From positions 1 to 64,000 of the forward strand of contig JAIEPH010000049.1 in assembly GCA_019749805.1 (NCBI GenBank): DNA of 64,000 nucleotides. Direction: 5' to 3'. The position numbers were made by a program, and so were the translations under genes. The notes beneath the pieces are model-generated. The model was given only the letters and a program-made list of their open reading frames with translations, searched no databases and had not been told where the DNA came from. This document shows, one piece after another, positions 15,968 through 24,758 of the stretch (its first letter is position 1; each line of letters begins with the position of its first letter). The DNA is from Mycobacteriaceae bacterium. GTDB taxonomy: Bacteria > Actinomycetota > Actinomycetes > Mycobacteriales > Mycobacteriaceae.

Positions 15968-16133
15968 CACTCTTGACGTGTCTATTCGAAAGGGACCCTG
16001 TGCCGCAGGCACCCGTTGAGGCCGCGAGCTTGGGGGCAGAGCGGCCAGGCAACGAGCCGAACGACGCCGAGCCCTCCCCTAGTCGGCCGGGCAACAGGCC
16101 CGGCGCCCCATCGGTGTGGACGCTGAGTTCTCG
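15968..16133 (+). ncRNA. Structured leader before CNNM/CorC operon
   Basis: A -10-like TAACAT (15956-15961) would start a leader of about 165 nt with no good ORF. Stems visible: GGCCGC (16020-16025) with GCGGCC (16041-16046), and GCCGGGC (16086-16092) with GCCCGGC (16098-16104). Two 17-base near repeats (16042-16058, 16084-16100) differ at few positions. Partial likeness to the magnesium M-box (TGAGGC, then CCGAACGACGCCGA) is not enough to name it. Riboswitch role is inferred from structure and from the transporter-like genes downstream. Confidence 0.4.
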
Positions 16134-17495
16134 ATGACCCTCACGATGTCCCTGCTCTCCATCGGCGCGATCGTGTTGCTGACCGCCGGAACGGCGGTGT
16201 TCGTCGCCGCGGAGTTCTCCCTGACCGCGCTCGAGCGCAGCACGGTGGAATCCAATGCGCGCAGTGGCGCCCGTCGTGACCAGATGGTGCGACGGGCCCA
16301 CCGGACGCTGTCGTTTCAGCTCTCCGGCGCACAGGTCGGCATCTCGATCACCACGCTGGCCACCGGTTATCTAGCCGAACCCGTCGTTGGGCGGCTGATC
16401 CGGCCCGGGCTCGAGGCGATCGGCGTGCCCGACCGTTTCGTGGGTGGGCTGGCCCTGTTCGGCGCCGTCGTGATCGCCACGTCGTTGTCGATGGTGTTCG
16501 GCGAACTGGTGCCCAAGAACCTGGCGGTCGCCCGGCCGGTGCAGACGGCGCGCTGGTCGGCGGGTCCGCAGCTGCTGTTCTCCGCGCTGTTCACGCCGTT
16601 GATCCGCGCAACGAACGGAACCGCCAACTGGATTCTGCGCAGGCTGGGAATCGAACCGGCCGAGGAACTGCGCTCTGCCCGCTCACCCCAGGAGCTGGTG
16701 TCGTTGGTGCGCAGCTCCGCGCGCAGCGGCGCACTGGACCCGGTTACCGCCGTGCTCGTGGACCGCTCGCTGCAGTTCGGCGAGCGCACCGCCGAGGAAT
16801 TGATGACTCCGCGATCCAAGATCGAGGCGCTGGAATCCGACGACACCGCCGCCGACCTGGTCGCCGCAGCCATCAAGACCGGCCACTCGCGCTTCCCGAT
16901 CATCGAGGGCGACCTCGATGAAACCATCGGCATAGCGCACGTCAAGCAGGTGTTCGAAGTGCCGCCGGAGCGGCGGGCCACCACCCCCCTGGCTCGCCTC
17001 GCGCTGCCGGTCGCCACGGTGCCCTCCACACTCGACGGCGACGCGGTGATGACCCAGATCCGCGCCAACGGCCTACAGACCGCGCTGGTCGTCGACGAGT
17101 ACGGCGGCACCGCTGGCATGGTCACCATGGAGGACCTCATCGAGGAGATCGTCGGCGACGTGCGCGACGAGCACGACCTCGAGCCGCCCGATGTCGTGCC
17201 CGCGGGACGAGGCTGGCAGGTGTCCGGGTTGCTACGCATCGACGAGGTCGCCGACGCCACCGGTTTCCGTGCGCCCGAGGGAGATTACGAAACCATCGGC
17301 GGACTGGTGCTCGAAAAGCTGGGCCACATTCCGGATGAATCCGAGTCAGTCGAGTTGACGGCATTCGACCCCGACGGCGTCGCGCTCGACGATCCCATCC
17401 GATGGCTGGCCACGGTCGTCCGCATGGACGGCAGGCGCATCGACCTGCTCGAGCTCACCGAACTGGGCCGCCACAACACAGGAGATGACGGCTGA
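16134..17495 (+). CDS. CNNM/CorC (hemolysin C-like) membrane protein with CBS pair
   Basis: About 453 residues, Rv1842c counterpart. Order: CNNM (DUF21) transmembrane domain (about 1-190, with AAEFSLTALERS and VFGELVPKNLAVARP), a tandem CBS region (RSKIEALESDDTAADLVA; LVVDEYGGTAGMVTMEDLIEEIVGDVRDEHD), then a CorC/HlyC domain (GRGWQVSGLLRIDEV onward). Such proteins are linked to magnesium or cobalt homeostasis. An in-frame GTG at 16116 would add six residues; neither start has a good ribosome site. The stop overlaps the next start by one base (TGATG), and the two CNNM proteins probably form a pair. Confidence 0.88.
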   Translation: MTLTMSLLSIGAIVLLTAGTAVFVAAEFSLTALERSTVESNARSGARRDQMVRRAHRTLSFQLSGAQVGISITTLATGYLAEPVVGRLIRPGLEAIGVPDRFVGGLALFGAVVIATSLSMVFGELVPKNLAVARPVQTARWSAGPQLLFSALFTPLIRATNGTANWILRRLGIEPAEELRSARSPQELVSLVRSSARSGALDPVTAVLVDRSLQFGERTAEELMTPRSKIEALESDDTAADLVAAAIKTGHSRFPIIEGDLDETIGIAHVKQVFEVPPERRATTPLARLALPVATVPSTLDGDAVMTQIRANGLQTALVVDEYGGTAGMVTMEDLIEEIVGDVRDEHDLEPPDVVPAGRGWQVSGLLRIDEVADATGFRAPEGDYETIGGLVLEKLGHIPDESESVELTAFDPDGVALDDPIRWLATVVRMDGRRIDLLELTELGRHNTGDDG

Positions 17496-18559
17496 TGGGC
17501 GGCGACATCTTCGGCGTGCTGCTGACCTTCCTGCTGCTCGGTGCCAACGCGTTCTTCGTCGCCTCGGAGTTCGCGCTGATCTCCGCGCGCCGCGACCGCC
17601 TCGAAGCGCTCGCCGAGCAGGGCAAGAAGAGCGCGGTGACCGTCATCCGCGCCGGTGAGAACCTGTCGCTGATGCTGGCCGGCGCGCAGTTGGGCATCAC
17701 GATCTGTTCGATTCTGTTGGGCCGCGTCGGCGAACCGGCGGTCGCACATCTGCTGGAGAAGCCGTTCGGGCTGGTCGGCATCCCCGACACCGTGCTGCAC
17801 ACGGTGTCCTTCTTCGTCGCGCTCGGCATCGTGGTGACGCTGCACGTCCTGCTCGGCGAAATGGTGCCGAAGAACATCGCGATCGCAGGACCGGAATCGT
17901 CGGCGATGTTGCTGATTCCGGTGTACCTGGTCTACATCCGGCTGGCCCGGCCGTTCATCGCGTTCTACAACTGGTGCGCCAACATCACGCTGCGGTCGTT
18001 CGGCGTCGAGCCCAAGGACGAGCTCGATGTCGCGGTCTCGACCGTCGAACTCTCCGAGATGATCGCGGAATCGCGATCCGAGGGTCTGCTGGACCAGGAG
18101 GAGCATGGGCGGCTCACCCGCGCACTGCAGATCCGCGATCGCGTCGCCAACGACGTAGCCATGCCCCTCAGCAAGATCCGCGCCGTTCCGGTCGCGCGCG
18201 CGGGCTCCGGCCCCACCCTGGGTGCGATCGAAGACGCGCTCGCCGAAACCGGCTATTCGAGGTTCCCGGTCAGCGATCCGGCCGGCGACTACGTCGGGTA
18301 CCTGCACATCAAGGACGTCCTGCCATTGGTCCACGACCCCGCCAACGACCAGGCGGTGCTGGACGCCTCGATGGTGCGGCCGCTGCCACGGGTGCCGGCA
18401 TCGATGTCGCTGCCCGACGCGCTGTCGAGGCTGCGGCGGGACAACGCGCACCTGGCACTCGTCACCGCGCCCGACGGCAGCGTGTCGGCGATGGTGGCAC
18501 TGGAGGACCTGGTGGAAGACTTGGTCGGCACCGTGCGTGACGGAACACACCGTGTGTGA
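17495..18559 (+). CDS. CNNM-type membrane protein with CBS domains (second subunit)
   Basis: 354 residues, Rv1841c counterpart. The N-terminal hydrophobic half has FFVASEFALISARRDRLE and LLGEMVPKNIAIAGPE, the CNNM signatures; CBS motifs follow (AMPLSKIRAVPVA; YSRFPVSDPAGDYVGYLHIKDVLP; LALVTAPDGSVSAMVALEDLVEDLVGTVRD). The C-terminal CorC domain of its neighbour is absent, so it ends right after the CBS region. The proteins are adjacent with overlapping codons, suggesting a heteromer in the membrane. The 3' end overlaps the next gene by 23 bases. Confidence 0.87.
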   Translation: MGGDIFGVLLTFLLLGANAFFVASEFALISARRDRLEALAEQGKKSAVTVIRAGENLSLMLAGAQLGITICSILLGRVGEPAVAHLLEKPFGLVGIPDTVLHTVSFFVALGIVVTLHVLLGEMVPKNIAIAGPESSAMLLIPVYLVYIRLARPFIAFYNWCANITLRSFGVEPKDELDVAVSTVELSEMIAESRSEGLLDQEEHGRLTRALQIRDRVANDVAMPLSKIRAVPVARAGSGPTLGAIEDALAETGYSRFPVSDPAGDYVGYLHIKDVLPLVHDPANDQAVLDASMVRPLPRVPASMSLPDALSRLRRDNAHLALVTAPDGSVSAMVALEDLVEDLVGTVRDGTHRV

Positions 18560-19535
18560 GCCTGCGCACACCGACGTGTGCAATTCGGTGCTCGACGAGC
18601 ACGACTGGACCCGCCGAGAGCAGCGTCACCGTGAACGGGTCGACAATTTCCTGCGGTCGGTCCGCGCACCGGCCTCCGAGGCCCATCCCGTCTGGGATTT
18701 CCTGTTCACCTACTACAGCCTGCGTCCCCGGCAATTGCGGACGTGGCACCCAGGGTTCGGCGTGGCGCTCGCCGGGGATTCGGCGGCGCGCTACCTCGGA
18801 CGCAGCGGCTATGGACGCACCCCCGCCGGTGTGACGGTGAGTCGTGAATACCTGACCGGCCGCGCCGACACCGTGCGCTTCATCGCCGGGCTGCTGCGCG
18901 CGACGGGGTCGCGGCCGGCGCGACTGAACTGCTTCGGGCTGCACGAGTGGGCAATGGTCTACCGGGCGCCCACGGTGCGCCACGAGCGCGTCCCGCTGCG
19001 ACTCGGCGCCGCCGAAACAGATGCGGTCGTCGAATCAATGCCGTTGCGGTGCAGCCATTTTGATGCCTTCCGCTTCTTCACCAAACCGGCCACCGAACGC
19101 AACAGCGAGCAACTGACCCGCGACGGCCAGGTCGGGTCCGAACAACCCGGCTGTCTACACGCGGCCATGGATTGCTACAAGTTCGCCTACAAGCTCGGAC
19201 CCCTCGTGGACTCGGCGCTGGTGATGGAGTGTCTGGAGCTCGCCACCCGAGCCCGTGAGCTCGACATGCGCGCCAGTCCCTATGATCTTCGCGACTACGG
19301 ATTCGAGCCGATCGCGATCGAAACGCCCGCAGGGCGCTCCGAATACGTTCGTATCCAGCAGCAGGTTGCCGAGCAGGCAGCACCGCTCCGAGAGCGCCTG
19401 ACCAAGGCGTGTGAGCAGTTGCTCGCCGCGGTGGACCGCGCATCGGCCGAAGCGGAAGGCGCCGGGGTGGTGCACGAGGGAACCGGAGCCGCCTCGGCGG
19501 CGACATCAGAGTTAGGCGCCGTTACCCGCGGGTAA
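18537..19535 (+). CDS. Conserved actinobacterial protein, often labelled 3-methyladenine DNA glycosylase
   Basis: About 332 residues from a GTG overlapping the previous gene by 23 bases; another GTG follows at 18552. The N-terminus has W..RE..HRERV then PVWDFLFTYYSLRPRQLRTWHPGFG, a block typical of an actinobacterial family that databases label as 3-methyladenine DNA glycosylase. I see no helix-hairpin-helix or other known glycosylase motif, so the label is unproven. Middle: LNCFGLHEWAMVY, and CLHAAMDCYKFAYKLGP with conserved Cys/His. The tail (about 285-332) is Ala/Glu-rich and helical. Translation is probably coupled to the CNNM gene. Confidence 0.6.
   Translation: MTEHTVCEPAHTDVCNSVLDEHDWTRREQRHRERVDNFLRSVRAPASEAHPVWDFLFTYYSLRPRQLRTWHPGFGVALAGDSAARYLGRSGYGRTPAGVTVSREYLTGRADTVRFIAGLLRATGSRPARLNCFGLHEWAMVYRAPTVRHERVPLRLGAAETDAVVESMPLRCSHFDAFRFFTKPATERNSEQLTRDGQVGSEQPGCLHAAMDCYKFAYKLGPLVDSALVMECLELATRARELDMRASPYDLRDYGFEPIAIETPAGRSEYVRIQQQVAEQAAPLRERLTKACEQLLAAVDRASAEAEGAGVVHEGTGAASAATSELGAVTRG
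19522..19535. promoter_or_regulatory. Perfect 14-base palindrome before glcB
   Basis: TTACCCGCGGGTAA reads the same on both strands. It contains the stop codon of the upstream gene and lies 52 bases before the glcB start. TTAC...GTAA dyads are common operators of TetR-family lipid regulators in actinobacteria; the actual regulator is unknown. Confidence 0.5.
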
Positions 19536-19586
19536 GCTGGATCGACGGCACTGCGTTCGACGCGCCTTTGCGGCGAGGGAGGAAAT

Positions 19587-21794
19587 ATGACCGATCGCGT
19601 GAAAGTGGGCAACCTGCGTGTTGCTCAGGTGCTGTACGACTTCGTCAACGATGAGGCACTTCCTGGCACCGGCCTCGATCCCGACACCTTCTGGTCGGGC
19701 GTCGACAAGGTCGTCGCCGACCTGACACCGAAGAATCAGGAACTGCTCGCCTACCGGGATGATCTGCAGGCACGTATCGACAAGTGGCACCGCCAGCGCG
19801 TCATCGAGCCGATCGATCCCGAGGCCTATCGGCAGTTCCTCACCGAGATCGGGTACCTGCTGCCCCCGCCCGACGACTTCACGATCTCCACCGCGGGCGT
19901 CGACGACGAGATCACCACGACGGCGGGCCCGCAGCTGGTGGTCCCGATCCTCAACGCACGCTTCGCGCTGAACGCCGCGAACGCCCGGTGGGGTTCGCTG
20001 TACGACGCGCTATACGGCACCGATGTCATCTCCGAAGACGACGGGGCCGAGAAAGGCACCAGCTACAACAAGGTTCGCGGCGACAAGGTCATCGCGTACG
20101 CCCGCCGCTTCCTCGATGGCGCGGCCCCGCTGGCGACCGGCGCCTGGAGCGATGCGACCGGCATCAAGATCGATGAAGGACAGTTGATCGTCGAGCTGGG
20201 CGACGGGCAGTCGACCGGCCTTGCGACGCCCGAGCAGTTCGTCGGCTACACCGGTGAACTCGGTTCGCCCTCCTGGTCGGTGCTGCTGCGCAACCACGGG
20301 CTGCACGTCGAGATCCTGGTGGACCCGGACTCCCCCGTCGGATCCACCGATTCAGCGGGCATCAAGGACGTCGTCCTTGAATCCGCGATCACCACGATCA
20401 TGGACTTCGAGGACTCCGTGGCCGCCGTCGACGCCGACGACAAGGTGCTCGGTTACCGCAACTGGCTGGGCCTGAACCGCGGCGACCTCACCGAAGAGGT
20501 GGCCAAGGGCAGCAAGACGTTCACCCGTGTGCTCAACGAGGACCGCACCTACACTCGGCCGAATCCGGGCCCGGACGGGCCTAGCGAGCTGACGCTGCCC
20601 GGCCGCAGTCTGATGTTCGTACGCAACGTCGGTCATCTGATGACGAACGACGCCATTGAGGACTCGGACGGCAATGAGATTCCCGAGGGCATCCAGGATG
20701 CGCTGTTCACCAGCCTTATCGCCATCCACGGTCTGCGCTCCGGCGACGGGAACGGCCCAACGGTCAACAGCCGCACCGGCTCGATCTACATCGTCAAGCC
20801 CAAGATGCATGGGCCCGACGAAGTGGCCTTCACCGTCGAGCTGTTCGGCCGGGTCGAGGACGTGCTCGGCCTGCCGCCGAACACCATCAAGGTCGGCATC
20901 ATGGACGAGGAGCGACGCACCACCCTCAACCTGAAGGCCTGCATCAAAGCGGCACGCGACCGGGTGGTGTTCATCAACACCGGCTTCCTTGACCGCACCG
21001 GCGACGAGATCCACACGTCGATGGAGGCCGGCCCGATGATCCGCAAGGGTGCCATGAAGACGCAGCCGTGGATCCTGGCCTACGAGGACCAGAACGTGGA
21101 CGTCGGCTTGGCCACCGGATTCTCCGGGCGCGCTCAGATCGGCAAGGGCATGTGGGCCATGACGGACCTGATGGCCGACATGGTCGAGCAGAAGATCGGT
21201 CAGCCCAAGGCCGGCGCCACGACCGCGTGGGTGCCGTCGCCGACGGCGGCCACCCTGCACGCGATGCACTATCACGAAGTCGACGTGTTCGCCGTGCAGA
21301 AGGAGTTGCAGGGCAAAACGCGGACCACCGTCGACGAGCTGTTGACCGTGCCGCTGGGTAAGGAACTCGCGTGGGCGCCCGAGGAGATCCGCGAAGAAGT
21401 CGACAACAACTGCCAGTCGATCCTCGGCTACGTGGTGCGCTGGATCGACGCGGGTGTCGGCTGCTCCAAAGTGCCCGACATCCACAATGTCGCGCTGATG
21501 GAAGACCGTGCCACCCTTCGTATCTCGAGTCAGCTGCTGGCGAACTGGTTGCGCCACGGTGTCATCACCGAGGACGATGTGAAGGCCAGCCTGCGGCGGA
21601 TGGCCGCGGTGGTGGATCAGCAGAATGAGAAGGATCCGGAATTCCGGCCCATGGCACCAGACCCAGACGGCAGCGTGGCGTTCACCGCCGCGCAGGAGCT
21701 GATCTTGGCCGGGGGGGCTCAGCCGAACGGCTATACCGAGCCGATCCTCCACCGCAAGCGCCGAGAGTTCAAAGCAGCAAATAACGGTGGTTGA
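19587..21794 (+). CDS. glcB: Malate synthase G
   Basis: 735 residues, the long monomeric isoform (G). It condenses glyoxylate with acetyl-CoA to malate, the second step of the glyoxylate shunt, needed for growth on fatty acids. Visible: DFEDSVAAVDADDK (magnesium/glyoxylate site), GLNRGDL, KMHGPDEVAFT, GIMDEERRTTLNL, NTGFLDRTGDEIHTSMEAGP, and the C-terminal GVGCSKVPDIHNVALMEDRATLRISSQ with the catalytic Asp and a reactive Cys. A GAGGGAGGAA site precedes the ATG. Counterpart Rv1837c. See the palindrome just upstream. Confidence 0.97.
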   Translation: MTDRVKVGNLRVAQVLYDFVNDEALPGTGLDPDTFWSGVDKVVADLTPKNQELLAYRDDLQARIDKWHRQRVIEPIDPEAYRQFLTEIGYLLPPPDDFTISTAGVDDEITTTAGPQLVVPILNARFALNAANARWGSLYDALYGTDVISEDDGAEKGTSYNKVRGDKVIAYARRFLDGAAPLATGAWSDATGIKIDEGQLIVELGDGQSTGLATPEQFVGYTGELGSPSWSVLLRNHGLHVEILVDPDSPVGSTDSAGIKDVVLESAITTIMDFEDSVAAVDADDKVLGYRNWLGLNRGDLTEEVAKGSKTFTRVLNEDRTYTRPNPGPDGPSELTLPGRSLMFVRNVGHLMTNDAIEDSDGNEIPEGIQDALFTSLIAIHGLRSGDGNGPTVNSRTGSIYIVKPKMHGPDEVAFTVELFGRVEDVLGLPPNTIKVGIMDEERRTTLNLKACIKAARDRVVFINTGFLDRTGDEIHTSMEAGPMIRKGAMKTQPWILAYEDQNVDVGLATGFSGRAQIGKGMWAMTDLMADMVEQKIGQPKAGATTAWVPSPTAATLHAMHYHEVDVFAVQKELQGKTRTTVDELLTVPLGKELAWAPEEIREEVDNNCQSILGYVVRWIDAGVGCSKVPDIHNVALMEDRATLRISSQLLANWLRHGVITEDDVKASLRRMAAVVDQQNEKDPEFRPMAPDPDGSVAFTAAQELILAGGAQPNGYTEPILHRKRREFKAANNGG

Positions 21795-21832
21795 TCCGAT
21801 GACCCGTCGACGTAGCGAGCACAAGGGCTTCC

Positions 21833-23860
21833 GTGGGCAGGCATAGCATTCCCGACCCCGAGGATTCGGCGGGCGAAGAGCAGCACGACGAACCGGAGAC
21901 CACGCGCTTCGGCCAGTCCGGCGACTACCAGCCGGATTTCGGTCCTGGCTACCGCGAACCGGAGTACGACGCACCGCGATATCGCGAGCGGGACTACGAC
22001 GCGCCGCAGGACCGCGAGTCCGACCCCGACGAGTACACCTTCGACGAACCGGCCTCGTCGACCCCACCGCCGCCCGGTCGTCCGCGCTCGGGCCCGGCGC
22101 ACGGCGGTGAGTGGGAAGGCGGCGAATGGACGGGCAGTCACCGGGCGGTGACACCCGGCAGGCGGGGCGTCAGTATCAGCGTGATCGCTGCCCTGGTCGC
22201 AGTCGTCGTGGTCGTCGGCGCGGTCATCCTGTGGCGTTTCTTCGGCGATGCGCTGTCCGATCGCAGTGATGTAGCCGCCGCCCGGTGCGTGGACGGAGAA
22301 CTCGCCGTCGCGGTGGTCGCCGACCCCTCGGTGTCGGACCAGATAAAGGTCCTGGCGGACAATTACAACCGCAGCGCTGCGCCGGTGGGTGACCGCTGCG
22401 TGAAGGTCGGGGTCACGCCGGCAGATTCGGATCAGGTCGTCAACGGATTCATCGGCCAATGGCCCGCCGAACTCGGCGAGCGGCCAGCCCTGTGGCTCCC
22501 GGCGAGTTCGATCTCGGCGGCCCGCCTCGAGGCCAGTGCCGGCGAGAAGACGATCAGCGACAGCCGCTCACTGGTCACCTCCCCCGTGGTGCTGGCGATG
22601 CGGCCACAGCTCAAATCCGCTCTGGGTCAACAGAACTGGGCCTCGTTGCCGACGCTGCAAACCAACCCCAGTGCGTTGGACGGGCTGGGCCTTCCGGGCT
22701 GGGGTCCGTTGCGTTTGGCGCTACCGCTGTCCGGTGACAGCGATGCGTCATATCTGGCGGCCGAGGCGGTGGCAGCGGCGTCCGCACCTGCTGGGGCACC
22801 CCCCAATTCCGGTATCGGCGCGGTGAACTCGCTGGTTGCAGGCCAGCCCAAACTCGCCGACAAGAAAGCCTCGACGGCCATGGACGCGCTGCTGAACGCC
22901 GGCGATCCCGCGACCGCGCCGGTGCACGCGGTCGTCGCCACCGAACAGCAGCTCTTCCAGCGCGCCGCCGCACTGCCCGATGCGAAGAGCGTGTTGGCGT
23001 CGTGGCTGCCGCCGGGACCGGAGGCGGTGGCGGACTACCCCACGGCCCTGCTGGCCGGCGATTGGCTGTCGCAGGAACAGGTGTCCGCGGCCAGCGAGTT
23101 CGCACGCTTCATGCGCGAACCAGAACAACTGGCCGAGCTGTCGAAAGCAGGCTTCCGCACCGAAGGCAGTACACCGCCGGACAGTGATGTCACCGACTTC
23201 CCACCGCTGGGCGCCCCACTGTCGGTCGGTGACAACGCGGAGCGCGTCGCGCTCGCCGACTCGCTGACCGCACCGGTGACCAACCCCGCGGTCACGATCA
23301 TGCTGGATCAGTCGATGCCCACCGACGAGGGCGGCGAATCGCGACTGGGGAATGTGGCGGCGGCGCTCAATGCCCGGCTGCAGGCACTGCCGCCGAATTC
23401 CGCGGTTGGCCTCTGGACGTTCGACGGTGTCGAGGGACGCTCGGAGATTCCGACGGGTCCGCTGTCGGATCAGGTCGACGGCAGGCCCCGGTCAGCGGCG
23501 CTCACCGCGGAGCTGGACGGACAGACGGCATCGAACGGCGGCGCCGTCTCCTTCACCACGTTGCGCCTCGTGTACGGCCAAGCCAAGCAGAATTTCCGTG
23601 CGGGCCAGAGCAATTCGGTCCTGGTCATCACCGCCGGTCCGCACACCGACCAGTCGTTGAACGGTCCGGGGCTCGAGCAGTTCATCCGCGGAGCGGTCGA
23701 CCCGGCCCGGCCGGTCAAGGTGAACATCATCGACTTCGGCCCCGACTCCGACCGCGCCACATGGGAGGCGGTCGCCGAGATCAGCGGCGGCAGCTATCAG
23801 AACCTGGCCAGCTCGACGGGCCCGGAGTTGACGTCGGCGGTCGCGACCTTCGTGGGCTGA
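21833..23860 (+). CDS. Membrane-anchored substrate-binding/vWA protein (Rv1836c-like)
   Basis: 675 residues from a GTG. Residues 1-105 are acidic, low-complexity and rich in Asp, Glu, Tyr and Pro. One transmembrane segment follows (VSISVIAALVAVVVVVGAVILW). The outer part starts like a solute-binding fold (LAVAVVADPSVSDQIKVLADNYN) and ends in a von Willebrand A-like domain (NPAVTIMLDQSMPTDE... SVLVITAGPHTDQS). The usual DxSxS metal motif is DQSMP here, so metal binding may be altered. Long known only as a conserved mycobacterial membrane protein. Starts 38 bases after glcB. Confidence 0.8.
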   Translation: MGRHSIPDPEDSAGEEQHDEPETTRFGQSGDYQPDFGPGYREPEYDAPRYRERDYDAPQDRESDPDEYTFDEPASSTPPPPGRPRSGPAHGGEWEGGEWTGSHRAVTPGRRGVSISVIAALVAVVVVVGAVILWRFFGDALSDRSDVAAARCVDGELAVAVVADPSVSDQIKVLADNYNRSAAPVGDRCVKVGVTPADSDQVVNGFIGQWPAELGERPALWLPASSISAARLEASAGEKTISDSRSLVTSPVVLAMRPQLKSALGQQNWASLPTLQTNPSALDGLGLPGWGPLRLALPLSGDSDASYLAAEAVAAASAPAGAPPNSGIGAVNSLVAGQPKLADKKASTAMDALLNAGDPATAPVHAVVATEQQLFQRAAALPDAKSVLASWLPPGPEAVADYPTALLAGDWLSQEQVSAASEFARFMREPEQLAELSKAGFRTEGSTPPDSDVTDFPPLGAPLSVGDNAERVALADSLTAPVTNPAVTIMLDQSMPTDEGGESRLGNVAAALNARLQALPPNSAVGLWTFDGVEGRSEIPTGPLSDQVDGRPRSAALTAELDGQTASNGGAVSFTTLRLVYGQAKQNFRAGQSNSVLVITAGPHTDQSLNGPGLEQFIRGAVDPARPVKVNIIDFGPDSDRATWEAVAEISGGSYQNLASSTGPELTSAVATFVG

Positions 23861-23871
23861 TAGGCCATGAG

Positions 23872-24741
23872 CTAGTGCGCGGCCAGCAGGCTCAGCGCGG
23901 CCCGGGTGAACTCCTCCGGCACCTCCACCTGTGGGTAGTGCCCTACGCCGCGAAGCTCGACCACGGCTGCGGCGGGGCGCAGCTCGCGTAACCCGTCGAG
24001 CACATTCGCGGTCGCCACCGGGTCCTCGAGTGCCCAGACGAAGCTCAACGGTTTGGGCCAGTCCCGCACGGCACCGTGCCATCGCGACGCGTATTTCACC
24101 CGCTCGTCGAGATACGCGATCAACAGATGGGCGATGCGGTGCCCGTCGTTGGCCGACCACAGCGCCCACTGCGCCTGCCCCTCTTCTTCGCTCATCGGAT
24201 GCTCGGCGCTGAACAACCTGCCGAAGGCGCGCTGGAACGACGACGCATTGGAAAGCCGGCTCAGGATCGGACCCAGCGGACCACGAAGTAGCTTCTGCGA
24301 CGGGCGCAAGCTGGCCCGGTGCAGGATCACGCTGCCATTGCCGATCACGGCGCGTTGCAGGTCGAACGGCAACTGCCCCTGCAGATCTCGCGCCAGCAGT
24401 TCGGTGGCCACCGAGGTGCCCATGTCGTGCGCTACCAACTCCACCGACCCCGAGGTGGTCTCCGCGACCACCGTCTGCACGATGTCAGCCTGCTCGAGCA
24501 GGCTGTAGCGGTGCGGACGCGGCTTGTCCGACAGTCCGAAGCCGAGGAAGTCCAGCGTCACCCAGGCCCGCCCACCCAGGTGCGGCACCACCCGGTGGTA
24601 GTCGTAGGAACTCGACGGGTAGCCGTGCAGCAGCAGTATGGTCGGGCCCTCGCCCGGCGCCGAGCGAACGAACACCCGACCGGCGGGCGTGTTCATCCAG
24701 CTGCCGTCGTCGCGCCACTCTGTCACGCTGGGGGGTAACAC
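23872..24741 (-). CDS. lipZ: Alpha/beta hydrolase LipZ-like (Asp nucleophile)
   Basis: About 289 residues from a GTG at the complement of 24739-24741; a TTG at 24759 and another GTG at 24726 are possible. Fold markers: LLLHGYPSSSYDYH (oxyanion loop), the nucleophile elbow VAHDMGTSVA, an acid in LEDPVA, and a histidine in GVGHYPQVE. The nucleophile is Asp rather than Ser, so epoxide-hydrolase or dehalogenase-like chemistry is likelier than lipase, despite the LipZ name of Rv1834. The start lies close to the divergent dehalogenase ATG, so the two share a very short promoter region. Confidence 0.78.
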   Translation of the reverse strand: MLPPSVTEWRDDGSWMNTPAGRVFVRSAPGEGPTILLLHGYPSSSYDYHRVVPHLGGRAWVTLDFLGFGLSDKPRPHRYSLLEQADIVQTVVAETTSGSVELVAHDMGTSVATELLARDLQGQLPFDLQRAVIGNGSVILHRASLRPSQKLLRGPLGPILSRLSNASSFQRAFGRLFSAEHPMSEEEGQAQWALWSANDGHRIAHLLIAYLDERVKYASRWHGAVRDWPKPLSFVWALEDPVATANVLDGLRELRPAAAVVELRGVGHYPQVEVPEEFTRAALSLLAAH

Positions 24742-24758
24742 CTGACGAACCGTAATCA

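Noticed and set aside
15968..16133. Definite M-box riboswitch
   Set aside because: Only short words agree; the CCCA/UGGG pairing and the 3' conserved segments are not found.
20352..22154. 600-codon minus-strand frame opposite glcB
   Set aside because: Anti-sense to a fully conserved gene, and the product is rich in Arg/Val/Gln without domains.
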